The notes below the pieces were generated by a model. It was not told the DNA's origin. It saw only the letters and a list, made by a program, of their open reading frames with translations, and ran no database searches. A stretch of 47,200 nt of DNA, from NCBI RefSeq assembly GCF_000308615.1, contig NZ_BAGB01000073.1:1-47200 (forward strand). Direction: 5' to 3'. This DNA is from Nocardia jiangxiensis NBRC 101359. GTDB taxonomy: Bacteria > Actinomycetota > Actinomycetes > Mycobacteriales > Mycobacteriaceae. The position numbers and the translations under genes were made by a program. Of this stretch, positions 1 to 8,235 are shown one piece after another (position 1 is the stretch's first letter; each line of letters opens with the position of its first letter).

Positions 1-2
1 GT

Positions 3-3000
3 CCGCCGGGCGCTCCCCTGGGCGCGAACCCCGGCTCGGGACAAGCCGATCCGCCGGATCCCCGCTCGGCGAACGCGGGCCCGCGTCCGGGCAATCCGGC
101 CACACCGGGCGCACCACGTCCGGGCAACGCACCGAGGCCACCACTGGTCTCCGGCGCTCCCGGACGTCCGGGGGGCGCCCCCGCCGCACCCCGTCCGGGC
201 AGCGGACCGCTCCCGGGACCTGGCGCACCACGCCCCGGCGGCAGTCCGGCAGGGAACCCTCCCGGCAACGGGCCGACCCCCGGCACGTCACGTCCGGGTG
301 GCGGATCCGCCTCGAATCCGCCCGGCGACGGGCCGACGGCGAAATTCGCGGGCGGCTCGGCCGGACCGGCGTCGCCGGGCGGCGTAGGACGTCCGGGCGA
401 CGGAGGCGCACCCGCATCGACGCGCCCCGGCAACGGGCCCGTCTCGACTCCCGGCGCGGCACGTCCGGGGAACGAACGCACACCTGGCTCCCTCGGCAAC
501 CAACGCACACCGGACTCGCCCGGCTGCCCGCGCACGCCACAGCACCCGGGCGATGACCGGTCCGCGAAGTCCACGACCGGGTCGACAACTCCGGCTGGCG
601 ACACGTCGTCGAATGCGCAGCGGCCGGGCGAAGGGCCGACCGCGAAATTCGCAGGTTGGCCGGTCCGGTCGAGACAGCCCGGCGACGCACCGGCCTCGAA
701 TCCGCCTGCCGCAGCACGTCCCGGCGCCGGGCCCGCCCCGGCCTCGGGGACCGCACGGCCCGGCGGACCGGCGGGCACACCCGGACCGACTCCCGGCGGC
801 ACACCCGGTCAACCACGCCGCGGCGAGGGACCGACGGCGAAATTCGGCGCCAATCAGGCGGGATCACCTGGCAGTGCTTCGGATTCGCCCGGCACACCAC
901 GTCCCGGCGAAGGACCTACGGCGATGTTCGGCAGCAATCCGCCGGGATCCCCTGGGAGTGCCCCTGCTTCGAATTCGCCCGCCGCGCCGCGGCCCGGCGA
1001 TGCGCAGACGCTGAAGTTCGCGGGCGGGTCGACGCCTCCGGGTGGTCGCGACCCCCGATCGGCTGCCGCGCCATCGGACAGCCGACGTCCGGGTGGCGGA
1101 CAGCCCGCGGGATGGCCGGGCAGCAGACCGGCCCAGGGTGCGCCCGCCTCGGGCGATCCGGTCCGGCCCGATGCGCGGACCGGCAACGGCCCCGCGCAGG
1201 GCTCGCCGACACCGGCGGACCGGCCGGGCTCGGCAGGATCGACTCCCCCGCGTCCAGGCAACGAATCCACCCGAAGTGCGCCGACCCCGGCCGGACCTCA
1301 GTCCGGCGATCGATCGGGCCAGAGCACACCGCCACCGACCAATCCGGCCCGGCCGGGCCCGGGGCTGTTCGGCGCCCTGCGCGCCTCCCGCGATCTGGTG
1401 AACCCGCCGGGCCGGTCCGGTCCGGGAGCAGCGCGGCCAGGCGACGAACCCGCCCGGAACACGCCCGCGAATCCGGCCGGACGGCCCGACGCCGAGACCT
1501 CCGGGACCACACGCGGACCGGCCCAGTGGCCACCCACGCCGGCCGATTCGACGGCACGGTCCAACGTGGGCGCACCCGCCGGGCCGAGACTCGGCGAGAC
1601 CCCCGGAACCACCCGACCGGGCGGACCGGCACAACGGCCACCGGCATCCGCCGATTCGACAGCATGGTCCGGTCCGGGGGCATCCGAGGGACCGCGCCCC
1701 GGCGGCGGCCCCGGTCGGGACGCACCCGCCAATCCGACCGCGCGACTCGGCAACGGACCGGCACAACGGCTACCCGGCTCGCCGGATTCGACAGCACGAT
1801 CCGGGGCACCGCGTCCCGGCGGCGGATCCGGCCAGGACGCACCCGCGAATCCGGCCGGACGACTCGGTGCGGATCCCTCCGCGACATCGCGACTCGGTGG
1901 ACCGGCGCAACGACCGGCCGCAGCAGACTCGACAGCCCGGTCCGGCGGTGGGGCACCCACACGCCCTGGCAACGGACCGGCACAACGGCCGCCCGCAGCC
2001 GCCGATTCGGTGGATCGCGGGGCGGTGTCGGCTATGGGACCGCGCTTCGGCGGGACCGGAGAGGGGGTACTCATGGGTTCGACCGGACGGCCCGGGGACG
2101 AGGCATCCGGAAAGCAGCAACCCGGCGGATCGACGGGAGGGGCGGATTCGACTCCGCCCGGAAAGTCGGCCGGGTCGGATTCCGGTAACGGGTCCGATCA
2201 GGGCACTCCCGCGAATCCGGCGCCCCGGCCCGGGACCGAGTCCTCGCGGCCCGGCAACGGACCGGCGCAGGGCCGATCCAAGACCGACAACCCTGCGGAC
2301 CGACCGAAGACCGGGACGTCAGCACCGAGCCCCGGCGACGGGCCGACTCGTGTGATACCCGCGCCCACGAATCCCGCATCGGGTTCCGGGAGTGGGAATC
2401 CGGCAGCCCGCCCCGGCTCGGGGCCCCCTCCCCGGCCCGCAGGGGGATCCGCGAATCCGGCGACCGGGCCGGGCGCGGGCCCCTCGGCGGTGCCGCGGCC
2501 CGGCAGCGTGCCGCCTCCGAAGCCGGGCGGGACGGGATCGACCACACCGGCGGTGTCGCTGCCGGGTCCTTCCGCACCTGCCGGATCCTCGAAGGCCCAG
2601 GATTCGTCGGCAAAGGACGCGGCGGGGACATCCGAGGCCGTCACCCAGGCCATGACCAAGGGCGGCGGGAAGCCCGGAACGGCCGGGAAGCCCGATTCCG
2701 ATGCGCGGGAAGAGAATTCGGAGCAGTCCGGCACACCGGGCGCGAGCGGCAAGACCACGGTCATCCCCAAGTCCGCACTGCCGGGCGGAAAACCTTCCGG
2801 CACAGCGAAATCCGGATCGGGTACCGATCCGGACCAGGGCGGCGCGAAGCCGATCGATCCGAAAACCGCTGTCATTCCGATGGTCCCGGATACTTCCGGC
2901 GACAAGACGACCGTGCTGCCGATCCAGGGCTCGGGCGAGCAGGCCACCGAGAAGATGCGGATGGACGGCAAGGCCGGGACCAGCGCCCCCTCACCGGCGG

Positions 3001-3620
3001 ATGCGCAACCCACCGACCCGGGACAGCCGCGGCCACCCTCGGCCCCGGGCGGAACGCAGGCCCCGTCGGGATCGCAATCCTTTGCGGCACAACAGCAATC
3101 CCCGGCCGAGCTGCGCACCATCGCCACCCCGCAGCGCATCCCCGGCGCACCGGACGAATCGCCGGGCGAGCCCAAGCGCCGCAACCGGCGCGGCCTGCTG
3201 ATCGCGGGTGCGGCGGTCGCGCTGATCGTGGTGGTGGTCGGCGTGATCATCGCCGTGGTCGGCGGTGGCGACAATTCGCCCGAGGCGAAGGTCAAGACGG
3301 CCATCACCGCCTACACCAAGGCCCTGGATTCGGGCAGTCTGCCCGATCTACAGGCCGCGACCTGTGGTGCGCAGAACGATTTCTACAAGGGCATGGCGAA
3401 GTCGCCCGACCAGTACGCGAGCGTGCACAAACTCGCGGTCGACCAGCGCAAGATCCCCAAGGTCGACAGCGTGAACTCGGTCCAGATCACCGGCGACAAG
3501 GCGGTGGCGCAGGCCAGCGTCTACACCGACGCCGATGCCACCCGCACCTCGCGCACCTTCGACCTGCAGAACACCGCCGACGGCTGGAAGGTGTGTGATC
3601 TGCCGAACGCCGCGCAGTAG
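3..3620 (+). CDS. Giant Pro/Gly-rich repeat protein with C-terminal membrane anchor and extracytoplasmic domain (5'-partial)
   Basis: The frame is open from base 3 to the TAG at 3618-3620, so the true start lies upstream of the window; the Met at 924 is internal. About 1,050 residues are low-complexity Pro/Gly/Ala/Arg/Ser sequence built on variants of RPGxGPA. It holds five copies of a short motif, G[DE]xxT[AL][KM]F (near 324-350, 627-650, 822-845, 906-929, 996-1023), and nearer the membrane four T-x-[VI]-[IL]-P motifs such as KTTVIP and KTTVLP (about 2345-2921). A basic stretch (KRRNRR) precedes one transmembrane segment at about 3190-3260. After it comes a domain of about 120 residues that looks like a small NTF2/DUF4878-type fold with two Cys. 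The likely topology is repeats in the cytoplasm and the C-terminal domain outside. The Thr motifs resemble the ETTSVF phospho-site of GarA, so Ser/Thr-kinase phosphorylation is an inference. Function unknown. Confidence 0.8.
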   Translation, partial: PPGAPLGANPGSGQADPPDPRSANAGPRPGNPATPGAPRPGNAPRPPLVSGAPGRPGGAPAAPRPGSGPLPGPGAPRPGGSPAGNPPGNGPTPGTSRPGGGSASNPPGDGPTAKFAGGSAGPASPGGVGRPGDGGAPASTRPGNGPVSTPGAARPGNERTPGSLGNQRTPDSPGCPRTPQHPGDDRSAKSTTGSTTPAGDTSSNAQRPGEGPTAKFAGWPVRSRQPGDAPASNPPAAARPGAGPAPASGTARPGGPAGTPGPTPGGTPGQPRRGEGPTAKFGANQAGSPGSASDSPGTPRPGEGPTAMFGSNPPGSPGSAPASNSPAAPRPGDAQTLKFAGGSTPPGGRDPRSAAAPSDSRRPGGGQPAGWPGSRPAQGAPASGDPVRPDARTGNGPAQGSPTPADRPGSAGSTPPRPGNESTRSAPTPAGPQSGDRSGQSTPPPTNPARPGPGLFGALRASRDLVNPPGRSGPGAARPGDEPARNTPANPAGRPDAETSGTTRGPAQWPPTPADSTARSNVGAPAGPRLGETPGTTRPGGPAQRPPASADSTAWSGPGASEGPRPGGGPGRDAPANPTARLGNGPAQRLPGSPDSTARSGAPRPGGGSGQDAPANPAGRLGADPSATSRLGGPAQRPAAADSTARSGGGAPTRPGNGPAQRPPAAADSVDRGAVSAMGPRFGGTGEGVLMGSTGRPGDEASGKQQPGGSTGGADSTPPGKSAGSDSGNGSDQGTPANPAPRPGTESSRPGNGPAQGRSKTDNPADRPKTGTSAPSPGDGPTRVIPAPTNPASGSGSGNPAARPGSGPPPRPAGGSANPATGPGAGPSAVPRPGSVPPPKPGGTGSTTPAVSLPGPSAPAGSSKAQDSSAKDAAGTSEAVTQAMTKGGGKPGTAGKPDSDAREENSEQSGTPGASGKTTVIPKSALPGGKPSGTAKSGSGTDPDQGGAKPIDPKTAVIPMVPDTSGDKTTVLPIQGSGEQATEKMRMDGKAGTSAPSPADAQPTDPGQPRPPSAPGGTQAPSGSQSFAAQQQSPAELRTIATPQRIPGAPDESPGEPKRRNRRGLLIAGAAVALIVVVVGVIIAVVGGGDNSPEAKVKTAITAYTKALDSGSLPDLQAATCGAQNDFYKGMAKSPDQYASVHKLAVDQRKIPKVDSVNSVQITGDKAVAQASVYTDADATRTSRTFDLQNTADGWKVCDLPNAAQ

Positions 3621-3627
3621 TTCCGGG

Positions 3628-3657
3628 ATCGCCTCGTCCACGGTGTGACGAGGCGAT
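3628..3657 (+). terminator. Stem-loop terminator after the repeat protein
   Basis: An 11-bp perfect stem (ATCGCCTCGTC at 3628-3638 with GACGAGGCGAT at 3647-3657) around an 8-base loop starts 8 bases after the stop codon. Only a short TTT follows, so it is a typical high-GC actinobacterial hairpin with a weak U tract. Confidence 0.75.
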
Positions 3658-3714
3658 TTCCCGTGTGCTGTGACGCTTTCACGTCGTCGGGCGATACCCC
3701 TCACAGACACCTGG

Positions 3715-3740
3715 TCATCGGTCCTACTCATCGGTAGAGT
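3715..3740 (+). promoter_or_regulatory. Possible promoter/activator region of hadAB with 8-bp direct repeat
   Basis: TCATCGGT occurs at 3715-3722 and again at 3728-3735, a 13-bp period. The second copy runs into TAGAGT (3735-3740), a plausible -10 element about 100 bases before the hadAB start. No convincing -35 was seen, so the assignment is tentative. Confidence 0.3.
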
Positions 3741-3841
3741 AATTGAGTTATCCGGCCGCGCCCACAGCCCGGGTGTGGCCCACGCATTTCGCGCCATGAT
3801 CGCCTTTTACAGGGTGAAGACAAGCAGGGAGCACAGGGAAT

Positions 3842-4885
3842 ATGCCGCAGCTGGCACCCGAAGCGTCGGCAACCACGGAACTGGTCGGGCAGAACTTCCG
3901 CATCAGGGATCATTACGACGTCGGTCGTGAGAAGGTCCGGGAATTCGCCCGCGCGGTCCAGAACAACCACCCGGCACACCGCTTCGAGGACGAGGCAGCA
4001 AAACTCGGCCACCGGAACATCCTGGCGCCGCCGACCTTCGCCGCCGTCATCGGCATGACGATCACGCAGGCACTGCTGGATTCGACGCTCACGCAATACG
4101 ATCTGTCCCAAATCCTGCAGACCGACCAGCTTTTCGAGATCCACCGCCCGCTCGTGGTCGGCCGGTGCACGACCAGTCAGGCGAAGATCGAATCGATCCG
4201 CCAGGTGCGCGGCAACGACTTCGTCACCGTGCGGGCCACCCTGATCGACGAGGACGGCGAGGTCGCGGTCGTCGCGACGGTGACGATCGTGGCGCGATTG
4301 GGCCAGGAGGTCGACTCCGATATCGTCCGGCTGGTCGAGGGCCTGGTGATGCAGCGCCGCGAGAGCACCGAGGCCGACCCCGAGGTGCTCATCCCGATCA
4401 CCGAGGAGCAGGCCGTCATCGTGCCGCCGCTGGCACGATCGCGCCGGAACACCGAGGTGCACACGATCCCGCGCTTCGAGGAACTGGCCGTCGGCGATGA
4501 GCTGCCGATCGGCCGGATGCAGCTCACCCGTGGCGATCTGGTGAACTACGCCGGCGTCGCCGCCGATCCGAACCCGATCCACTACAGCGACCGCGCCGCC
4601 GAGCTGGCCGGACTGCCGACCGTGGTGGCACACGGCCTGCTCACCATGGGTCTGGGCGCGGAATACCTGAGCTCGTGGCTGGGCGACCCGACCGCCGTCG
4701 AGTCCTACAGCGTGCGCTTCGCCGGCCTGGTCCCGGTCGAGGCCACCGCGCCCGCCCGGATCGAATTCACCGCCAAGGTCAAATCCCTGGACCCCGAACG
4801 CCGCACGGCGACCCTGCTCCTCTCGGGCACCTCCGCCGGAAAGAAACTCTTCGGCCGAGCCATCGCCGTGGTCCAGCTGAGCTAG
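3842..4885 (+). CDS. hadAB: Fused (3R)-hydroxyacyl-ACP dehydratase HadA/HadB
   Basis: This 347-residue protein has two hotdog domains. The N-terminal half (about 18-150) resembles HadA, with YDVGREKVREFARAVQ and NNHPAHRF. The C-terminal half (about 210-345) resembles HadB/MaoC. The hydratase-2 motif ADPNPIH places the catalytic pair at Asp242 and His247, and only the C-terminal half carries it. In mycobacteria HadA and HadB are separate subunits of the FAS-II dehydratase that removes water from (3R)-hydroxyacyl-ACP during meromycolate elongation. Here one chain would supply both the substrate-binding and catalytic halves. The ATG at 3842 follows a GGGAGCACAGGGA leader with a usable ribosome site. 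It stands alone, convergent with the DUF4185 gene only 5 bp away. The family call is firm; a role in mycolate synthesis is inferred from the family. Confidence 0.92.
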   Translation: MPQLAPEASATTELVGQNFRIRDHYDVGREKVREFARAVQNNHPAHRFEDEAAKLGHRNILAPPTFAAVIGMTITQALLDSTLTQYDLSQILQTDQLFEIHRPLVVGRCTTSQAKIESIRQVRGNDFVTVRATLIDEDGEVAVVATVTIVARLGQEVDSDIVRLVEGLVMQRRESTEADPEVLIPITEEQAVIVPPLARSRRNTEVHTIPRFEELAVGDELPIGRMQLTRGDLVNYAGVAADPNPIHYSDRAAELAGLPTVVAHGLLTMGLGAEYLSSWLGDPTAVESYSVRFAGLVPVEATAPARIEFTAKVKSLDPERRTATLLLSGTSAGKKLFGRAIAVVQLS

Positions 4886-4890
4886 GAGAG

Positions 4891-6336
4891 TCAGTCTTCC
4901 AACTGTGCGTGCATCAGGTAGACGTTGTAGTCGCTCCAGGTGCTGATGGTGAAGTAGAGGTCCGAGCCGGTGGACCAGGGGTGGATGAAACCGCCGTAGA
5001 GCTCCGGATACCGGGAGACGCTGACCGTGGGCGTGCTCTCGGACCAGACGCCTTGGGGTGAATTCGCTTCGCGCAGAACGATTGCGGCCTTGGTGGTGTC
5101 CAGATAACTCATCTGCCACAGGTTGCGCGCGGCGTCGTAGCGCACCGACAGTTCACCGGCCGGACCCTGGACTATCGGTGTGGCGGAAGCGGATCCGCCG
5201 ACCGGCGTCCACGAACCCTCGTGCCAGTACTGATACGCGGATGTGTTGAGCACCTGGGATTTACGCACCCGCGCCAGGCCCACCGAGCCCAGGCGGGTAT
5301 TGGGCGTGCCGAACATGTAGACGTAGTCACCCTGCGGAACCATCGCCGCCACTTGGAAATTCGCCAGTCCGAAGATGTCGTCCCAGTGCGCGTAGGGGTC
5401 CTTGGTCCAGGTCCGGCCGTGATCGTCGGAGTAGGCGATACCGCCGTAGTTGGTGAAGAAGGTGCCCGGCGCGCTGTTCCACGTGCGAATCGACATGTAG
5501 CTCAGGTACTGTCGCGATCCGACCGCGAAACCCGAGGTCGGGATCGTGGTGATCTCGATGTTGTCCTTCTTGCGACTGTCCAGCACCTCGGCGGCGTGAC
5601 ACCGGTCGTCGGTGACCATGCGATCGAAGATCGCGCCGTGACTCAGATCGTGATTCCTGCTGAACGCCAGCACATTACTGCGCCAGTCCTGCCCCATGCC
5701 GCCGGGCGGATGGAAGCCGACACCCACGGTGTCACCGAAGGCCATGGCGACCTCACCGGGCGCACTCTCCCACGAGATACCCAGATCGGTGCCGTACACC
5801 TGCCAGCGTTTGTCGGTGCGATTGACCGAATTCGCACCGGTCTCCTTGGCCACCTCGCGCACCTCCCCGATCCGCGGCGCGGCGCGCACCGTCGACTGCG
5901 GTCCCGGTTCGGTCGGCGGATGCTGTTGTGCGGGCGGCGGCGGACCGGTGTGCGGGGACGGCCCCGGAGGCAGTGCGAAATAGAACGGCTTGGGACTCAC
6001 CAGTACATCGGGCAGGCCCAGGCGCTCCAGCAGACTCGGCGGGGGTGCGGGCGTATCGGTCAGATCCGGGCACGGATTGGTGCAGGGGTTGGTCGGCAAT
6101 GTCATCGTGGTGCGTTTGACCGGCGCGGACACCGACGGACCCGGATCCACGGTCACCACCGGATAGGGCACCGGAACCTCGAGCGTCTTGGGCACCAGTG
6201 AGACGTGCGTCGGCACCGGATCGGTTGCGCACGGCCCGATTCCGGGTGCCGGCGCGGGATCCGCATGCCCCACGACCGGCACGACCGATACCCCGATGAC
6301 GAGCGTCCCGACGGCAGCAAGCAGCCGCATGGCCAT
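4891..6336 (-). CDS. Secreted DUF4185 (GH183-type) protein, likely D-arabinan-active
   Basis: The protein has 481 residues. Residues 1-25 form a signal peptide (hydrophobic core LLAAVGTLVIGV, cut after GHA). Then comes a Pro-rich linker with four Cys (36, 85, 89 and nearby) to about residue 150, and a DUF4185 domain from about 160 to the end. The domain entry shows the family signature YGTDLG (181-186) and FGDT (200-203), followed by aromatic blades such as TNYGGIAYSDDHGRTW, as in a five-bladed propeller. DUF4185 proteins of mycobacteria have been described as endo-D-arabinanases (GH183) that cut arabinogalactan or lipoarabinomannan. Substrate and activity here are inferred. It is convergent with hadAB (5-bp gap), with an excalibur-type exported protein and EmbR nearby, which fits cell-wall arabinan remodelling. 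The ATG at 6336 is preceded by GGGGTT. Confidence 0.82.
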   Translation of the reverse strand: MAMRLLAAVGTLVIGVSVVPVVGHADPAPAPGIGPCATDPVPTHVSLVPKTLEVPVPYPVVTVDPGPSVSAPVKRTTMTLPTNPCTNPCPDLTDTPAPPPSLLERLGLPDVLVSPKPFYFALPPGPSPHTGPPPPAQQHPPTEPGPQSTVRAAPRIGEVREVAKETGANSVNRTDKRWQVYGTDLGISWESAPGEVAMAFGDTVGVGFHPPGGMGQDWRSNVLAFSRNHDLSHGAIFDRMVTDDRCHAAEVLDSRKKDNIEITTIPTSGFAVGSRQYLSYMSIRTWNSAPGTFFTNYGGIAYSDDHGRTWTKDPYAHWDDIFGLANFQVAAMVPQGDYVYMFGTPNTRLGSVGLARVRKSQVLNTSAYQYWHEGSWTPVGGSASATPIVQGPAGELSVRYDAARNLWQMSYLDTTKAAIVLREANSPQGVWSESTPTVSVSRYPELYGGFIHPWSTGSDLYFTISTWSDYNVYLMHAQLED

Positions 6337-6494
6337 GGTCCAACCCCTCGCTCCCCCACTTGCCCTTATCGCCCGGACCAGACCTTACTGTATTTTTCCG
6401 CGGTCACGGAGCACAGTGAACGTCGAACTCTCAGGAAAGCCGCCTAGAGTTGACGCGAAGCATTCATCCGATAGCAGCGTTCAGGATTGCCGCC

Positions 6495-6833
6495 GTGAAC
6501 ATTTCAGTATTGCGCCGCATGATTCCCGTCGTCGCCGCAGCCGGGCTGCTCGGCCTGGCCGCACCCGGCGCGGCGCTGGCCGCACCGGGCTCGGGCGCCG
6601 GGACCGGTGGTTCGAGCGCCGGTGGCAGCGGATTCACCGTGAACGATCAGGGCACGATCAGCCCGCCGCAGAACGATTCCGGCGATCAGAACACTCCGGT
6701 CTGGTATCCGAACTGCGCCTCGGTACGCGCCGCGGGCAAGGCCCCGCTGTACTCCTCGCAGCCCGGTTACAGCGCGTTGCTCGATCCGAAGGGCACCGGC
6801 GTGGCCTGCGGCCCCGGCAGCACCACGCCCTGA
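6495..6833 (+). CDS. Small exported protein with degenerate excalibur domain
   Basis: I chose GTG at 6495: it gives a clean signal peptide (MNISVLRRM plus a hydrophobic core, cut after GAALA), while the longer frame from the TTG at 6450 adds no plausible leader. After a Gly/Ser linker, the last 40 residues match an excalibur domain: YPNCASVRAAGKAPL, then QPGYSALL and GVAC. In typical excalibur domains the loop is DxDxDGxxCE and binds calcium. Here it reads LDPKGTGVAC, so two acidic ligands and the terminal Glu are gone, and calcium binding is doubtful. Conserved Cys remain and may form a disulfide. It is divergent from the DUF4185 gene and its stop lies 1 bp from that of embR. Function unknown, probably at the cell surface. 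Confidence 0.8.
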   Translation: MNISVLRRMIPVVAAAGLLGLAAPGAALAAPGSGAGTGGSSAGGSGFTVNDQGTISPPQNDSGDQNTPVWYPNCASVRAAGKAPLYSSQPGYSALLDPKGTGVACGPGSTTP

Positions 6834-6834
6834 C

Positions 6835-7998
6835 CTACGGCGAGACCGGCGCCAGCGCCGAGGTCGGCGGCGCATCCGAGGAGCCCTCGAAGCGCAGGAT
6901 CGTCGACCCGATCCGCACGGCATCGCCGTCGGCGAGCACCGAACCGCTGTCGATCAGCTCCTCGTTGATGTAGAGGCCGTTCGCCGAATGCAGATCCTTG
7001 ATCAGCAGTCCGGCCCGGCTCGGCAGGATGTGCGCGTGATACCGGCTGACCTTCGGATCGTCCAGCACCAGGTCGTTGTCGGTCATGCGGCCGATCTTCA
7101 AGCCGCCCTTGGGAATCGAGACCGCACGCCCGTCGGGTAGACGCAGCTGCCCGGAGCGCGCCATCCGCGGCGTCTCGGTGACCGTCTCGGTCATCGCCTG
7201 CGCCATCCGCTCGACCTTGGCGATATCGGCGGTGTTCAGCGGCTCCTGCCGCAGCACCCGCTGCTCCAGCTCGGTCAGCGCCGGACCCGGATCGATACCC
7301 AGTTCGTCGGCCAGGACCGTGCGGACCCGACGACACGCCTCGAGCGCATCGGCTTGGCGCCCGGACAGGTACAGCGCGGTGATCAACTGCACCCACAGCG
7401 GCTCGCGCAGCGGATGCTCGCTGGTCATCGACACCAGCTCGCCGACAACCGAAGAGGCTCGGCCACAAGCGATTTCGGCATCGATCCGGGCCGAGGCGAC
7501 CAGTAGCCGCTCCTCGTCCATGGCGGTGGCGAAACTTTCGGCGAAATGCAGACCGGACAAGTCGTCCAGCGCCTTACCGCTCCATTCGGCCAGCGCCGCG
7601 CCGAACAGTTCCGCGGCTCCGCGCGGATCACCGGCCGCGACGGCCTCCGAACCGGCCCGCCGCGCCGCGTCGAACCGCCCCAGATCACATCCGACGTCCG
7701 GGATCTCGAGCCGATACCCCGCCGACTCGGTGCGCAGTACCGACGCCGCATCCAGCCCCGAATTACGCAGCGTCTTACGGATATTCGAGACGAACACCTG
7801 CAGACTCGCCTGATACGAGTCCGGCGGCTCCTCGTTCCAGACGATATCGGCCAGCGCCTGCGAGGACACCGCCCGCCGCCGATTCACCGTCAGCGCGGCC
7901 AACAGCGCCCGCGGCTTTGGCCCACCCACCGCAACGGCCGCACCATCGATCATCAACCGAACGGGCCCGAGAACCCGAACATCCAAGCTGTGTGACAC
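6835..7998 (-). CDS. embR: EmbR-type SARP transcriptional regulator with FHA domain
   Basis: With the GTG start at 7998 (preceded by GGCGGGGTGAA) the protein is 387 residues, close to the 388 I recall for M. tuberculosis EmbR; a TTG 21 bases upstream is less likely. Order of domains: OmpR-type winged helix (about 1-95, VLGPVRLMIDG, FVSNIRKTLR), bacterial transcriptional activator domain (about 100-245, with CGRASSVVGEL and HPLREPLWVQLI), and a C-terminal FHA domain (about 285-375) with the phosphothreonine-pocket signature IGR, VSRYH and NG. In mycobacteria EmbR is phosphorylated by PknH, binds it through the FHA domain and activates the embCAB arabinosyltransferase genes. Here it stands next to a DUF4185 arabinanase candidate rather than emb genes. 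It is convergent with the excalibur gene (1 bp apart). Confidence 0.9.
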   Translation of the reverse strand: MSHSLDVRVLGPVRLMIDGAAVAVGGPKPRALLAALTVNRRRAVSSQALADIVWNEEPPDSYQASLQVFVSNIRKTLRNSGLDAASVLRTESAGYRLEIPDVGCDLGRFDAARRAGSEAVAAGDPRGAAELFGAALAEWSGKALDDLSGLHFAESFATAMDEERLLVASARIDAEIACGRASSVVGELVSMTSEHPLREPLWVQLITALYLSGRQADALEACRRVRTVLADELGIDPGPALTELEQRVLRQEPLNTADIAKVERMAQAMTETVTETPRMARSGQLRLPDGRAVSIPKGGLKIGRMTDNDLVLDDPKVSRYHAHILPSRAGLLIKDLHSANGLYINEELIDSGSVLADGDAVRIGSTILRFEGSSDAPPTSALAPVSP

Positions 7999-8190
7999 TT
8001 CACCCCGCCTAGCCGTCAAGGACGCGCCGCCCCGTCGCAGTCACGGTACACCCGCGCCCCGACGGCCCTGCGCAACAACCGCTCTCGCATTCACCTGGGC
8101 ACCCGCATGGGCACACCCAAGACCAGACCACGCTCCCATCCGTCACCCGGAAGCCGCCACGCACCCATCCGTCGGCCCGACGCGCAAGTC

Positions 8191-8227
8191 CCCGGGCCCC
8201 CAGCGACACGCTGAAGTCCCGGGGAGG
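8191..8227 (-). terminator. Stem-loop downstream of fba
   Basis: TCCCCGGG at 8191-8198 pairs with CCCGGGGA at 8220-8227, and AGCG/CGCT can pair inside the loop. It begins 8 bases after the fba stop on the minus strand. No U tract follows, so it is a terminator candidate only. The rest of 8000-8190 holds no convincing gene. Confidence 0.5.
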
Positions 8228-8235
8228 CGGGGGAG

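Noticed and set aside
924..926. ATG as start of the repeat protein
   Set aside because: The frame is open back to base 3 with the same repeats, including three further TAKF motifs, so this Met is internal.
3728..5119. A minus-strand open frame opposite hadAB
   Set aside because: The plus-strand HadA/HadB protein has full motifs; the antisense frame is compositional only.
6450..6494. TTG start for the excalibur protein
   Set aside because: It would put polar residues ahead of the signal peptide; the TTGACG there looks more like a promoter element.
8009..8209. A small Cys-rich minus-strand frame upstream of embR
   Set aside because: It overlaps the embR start, shows no ribosome site or family match, and most of it is hairpin/leader sequence after fba.
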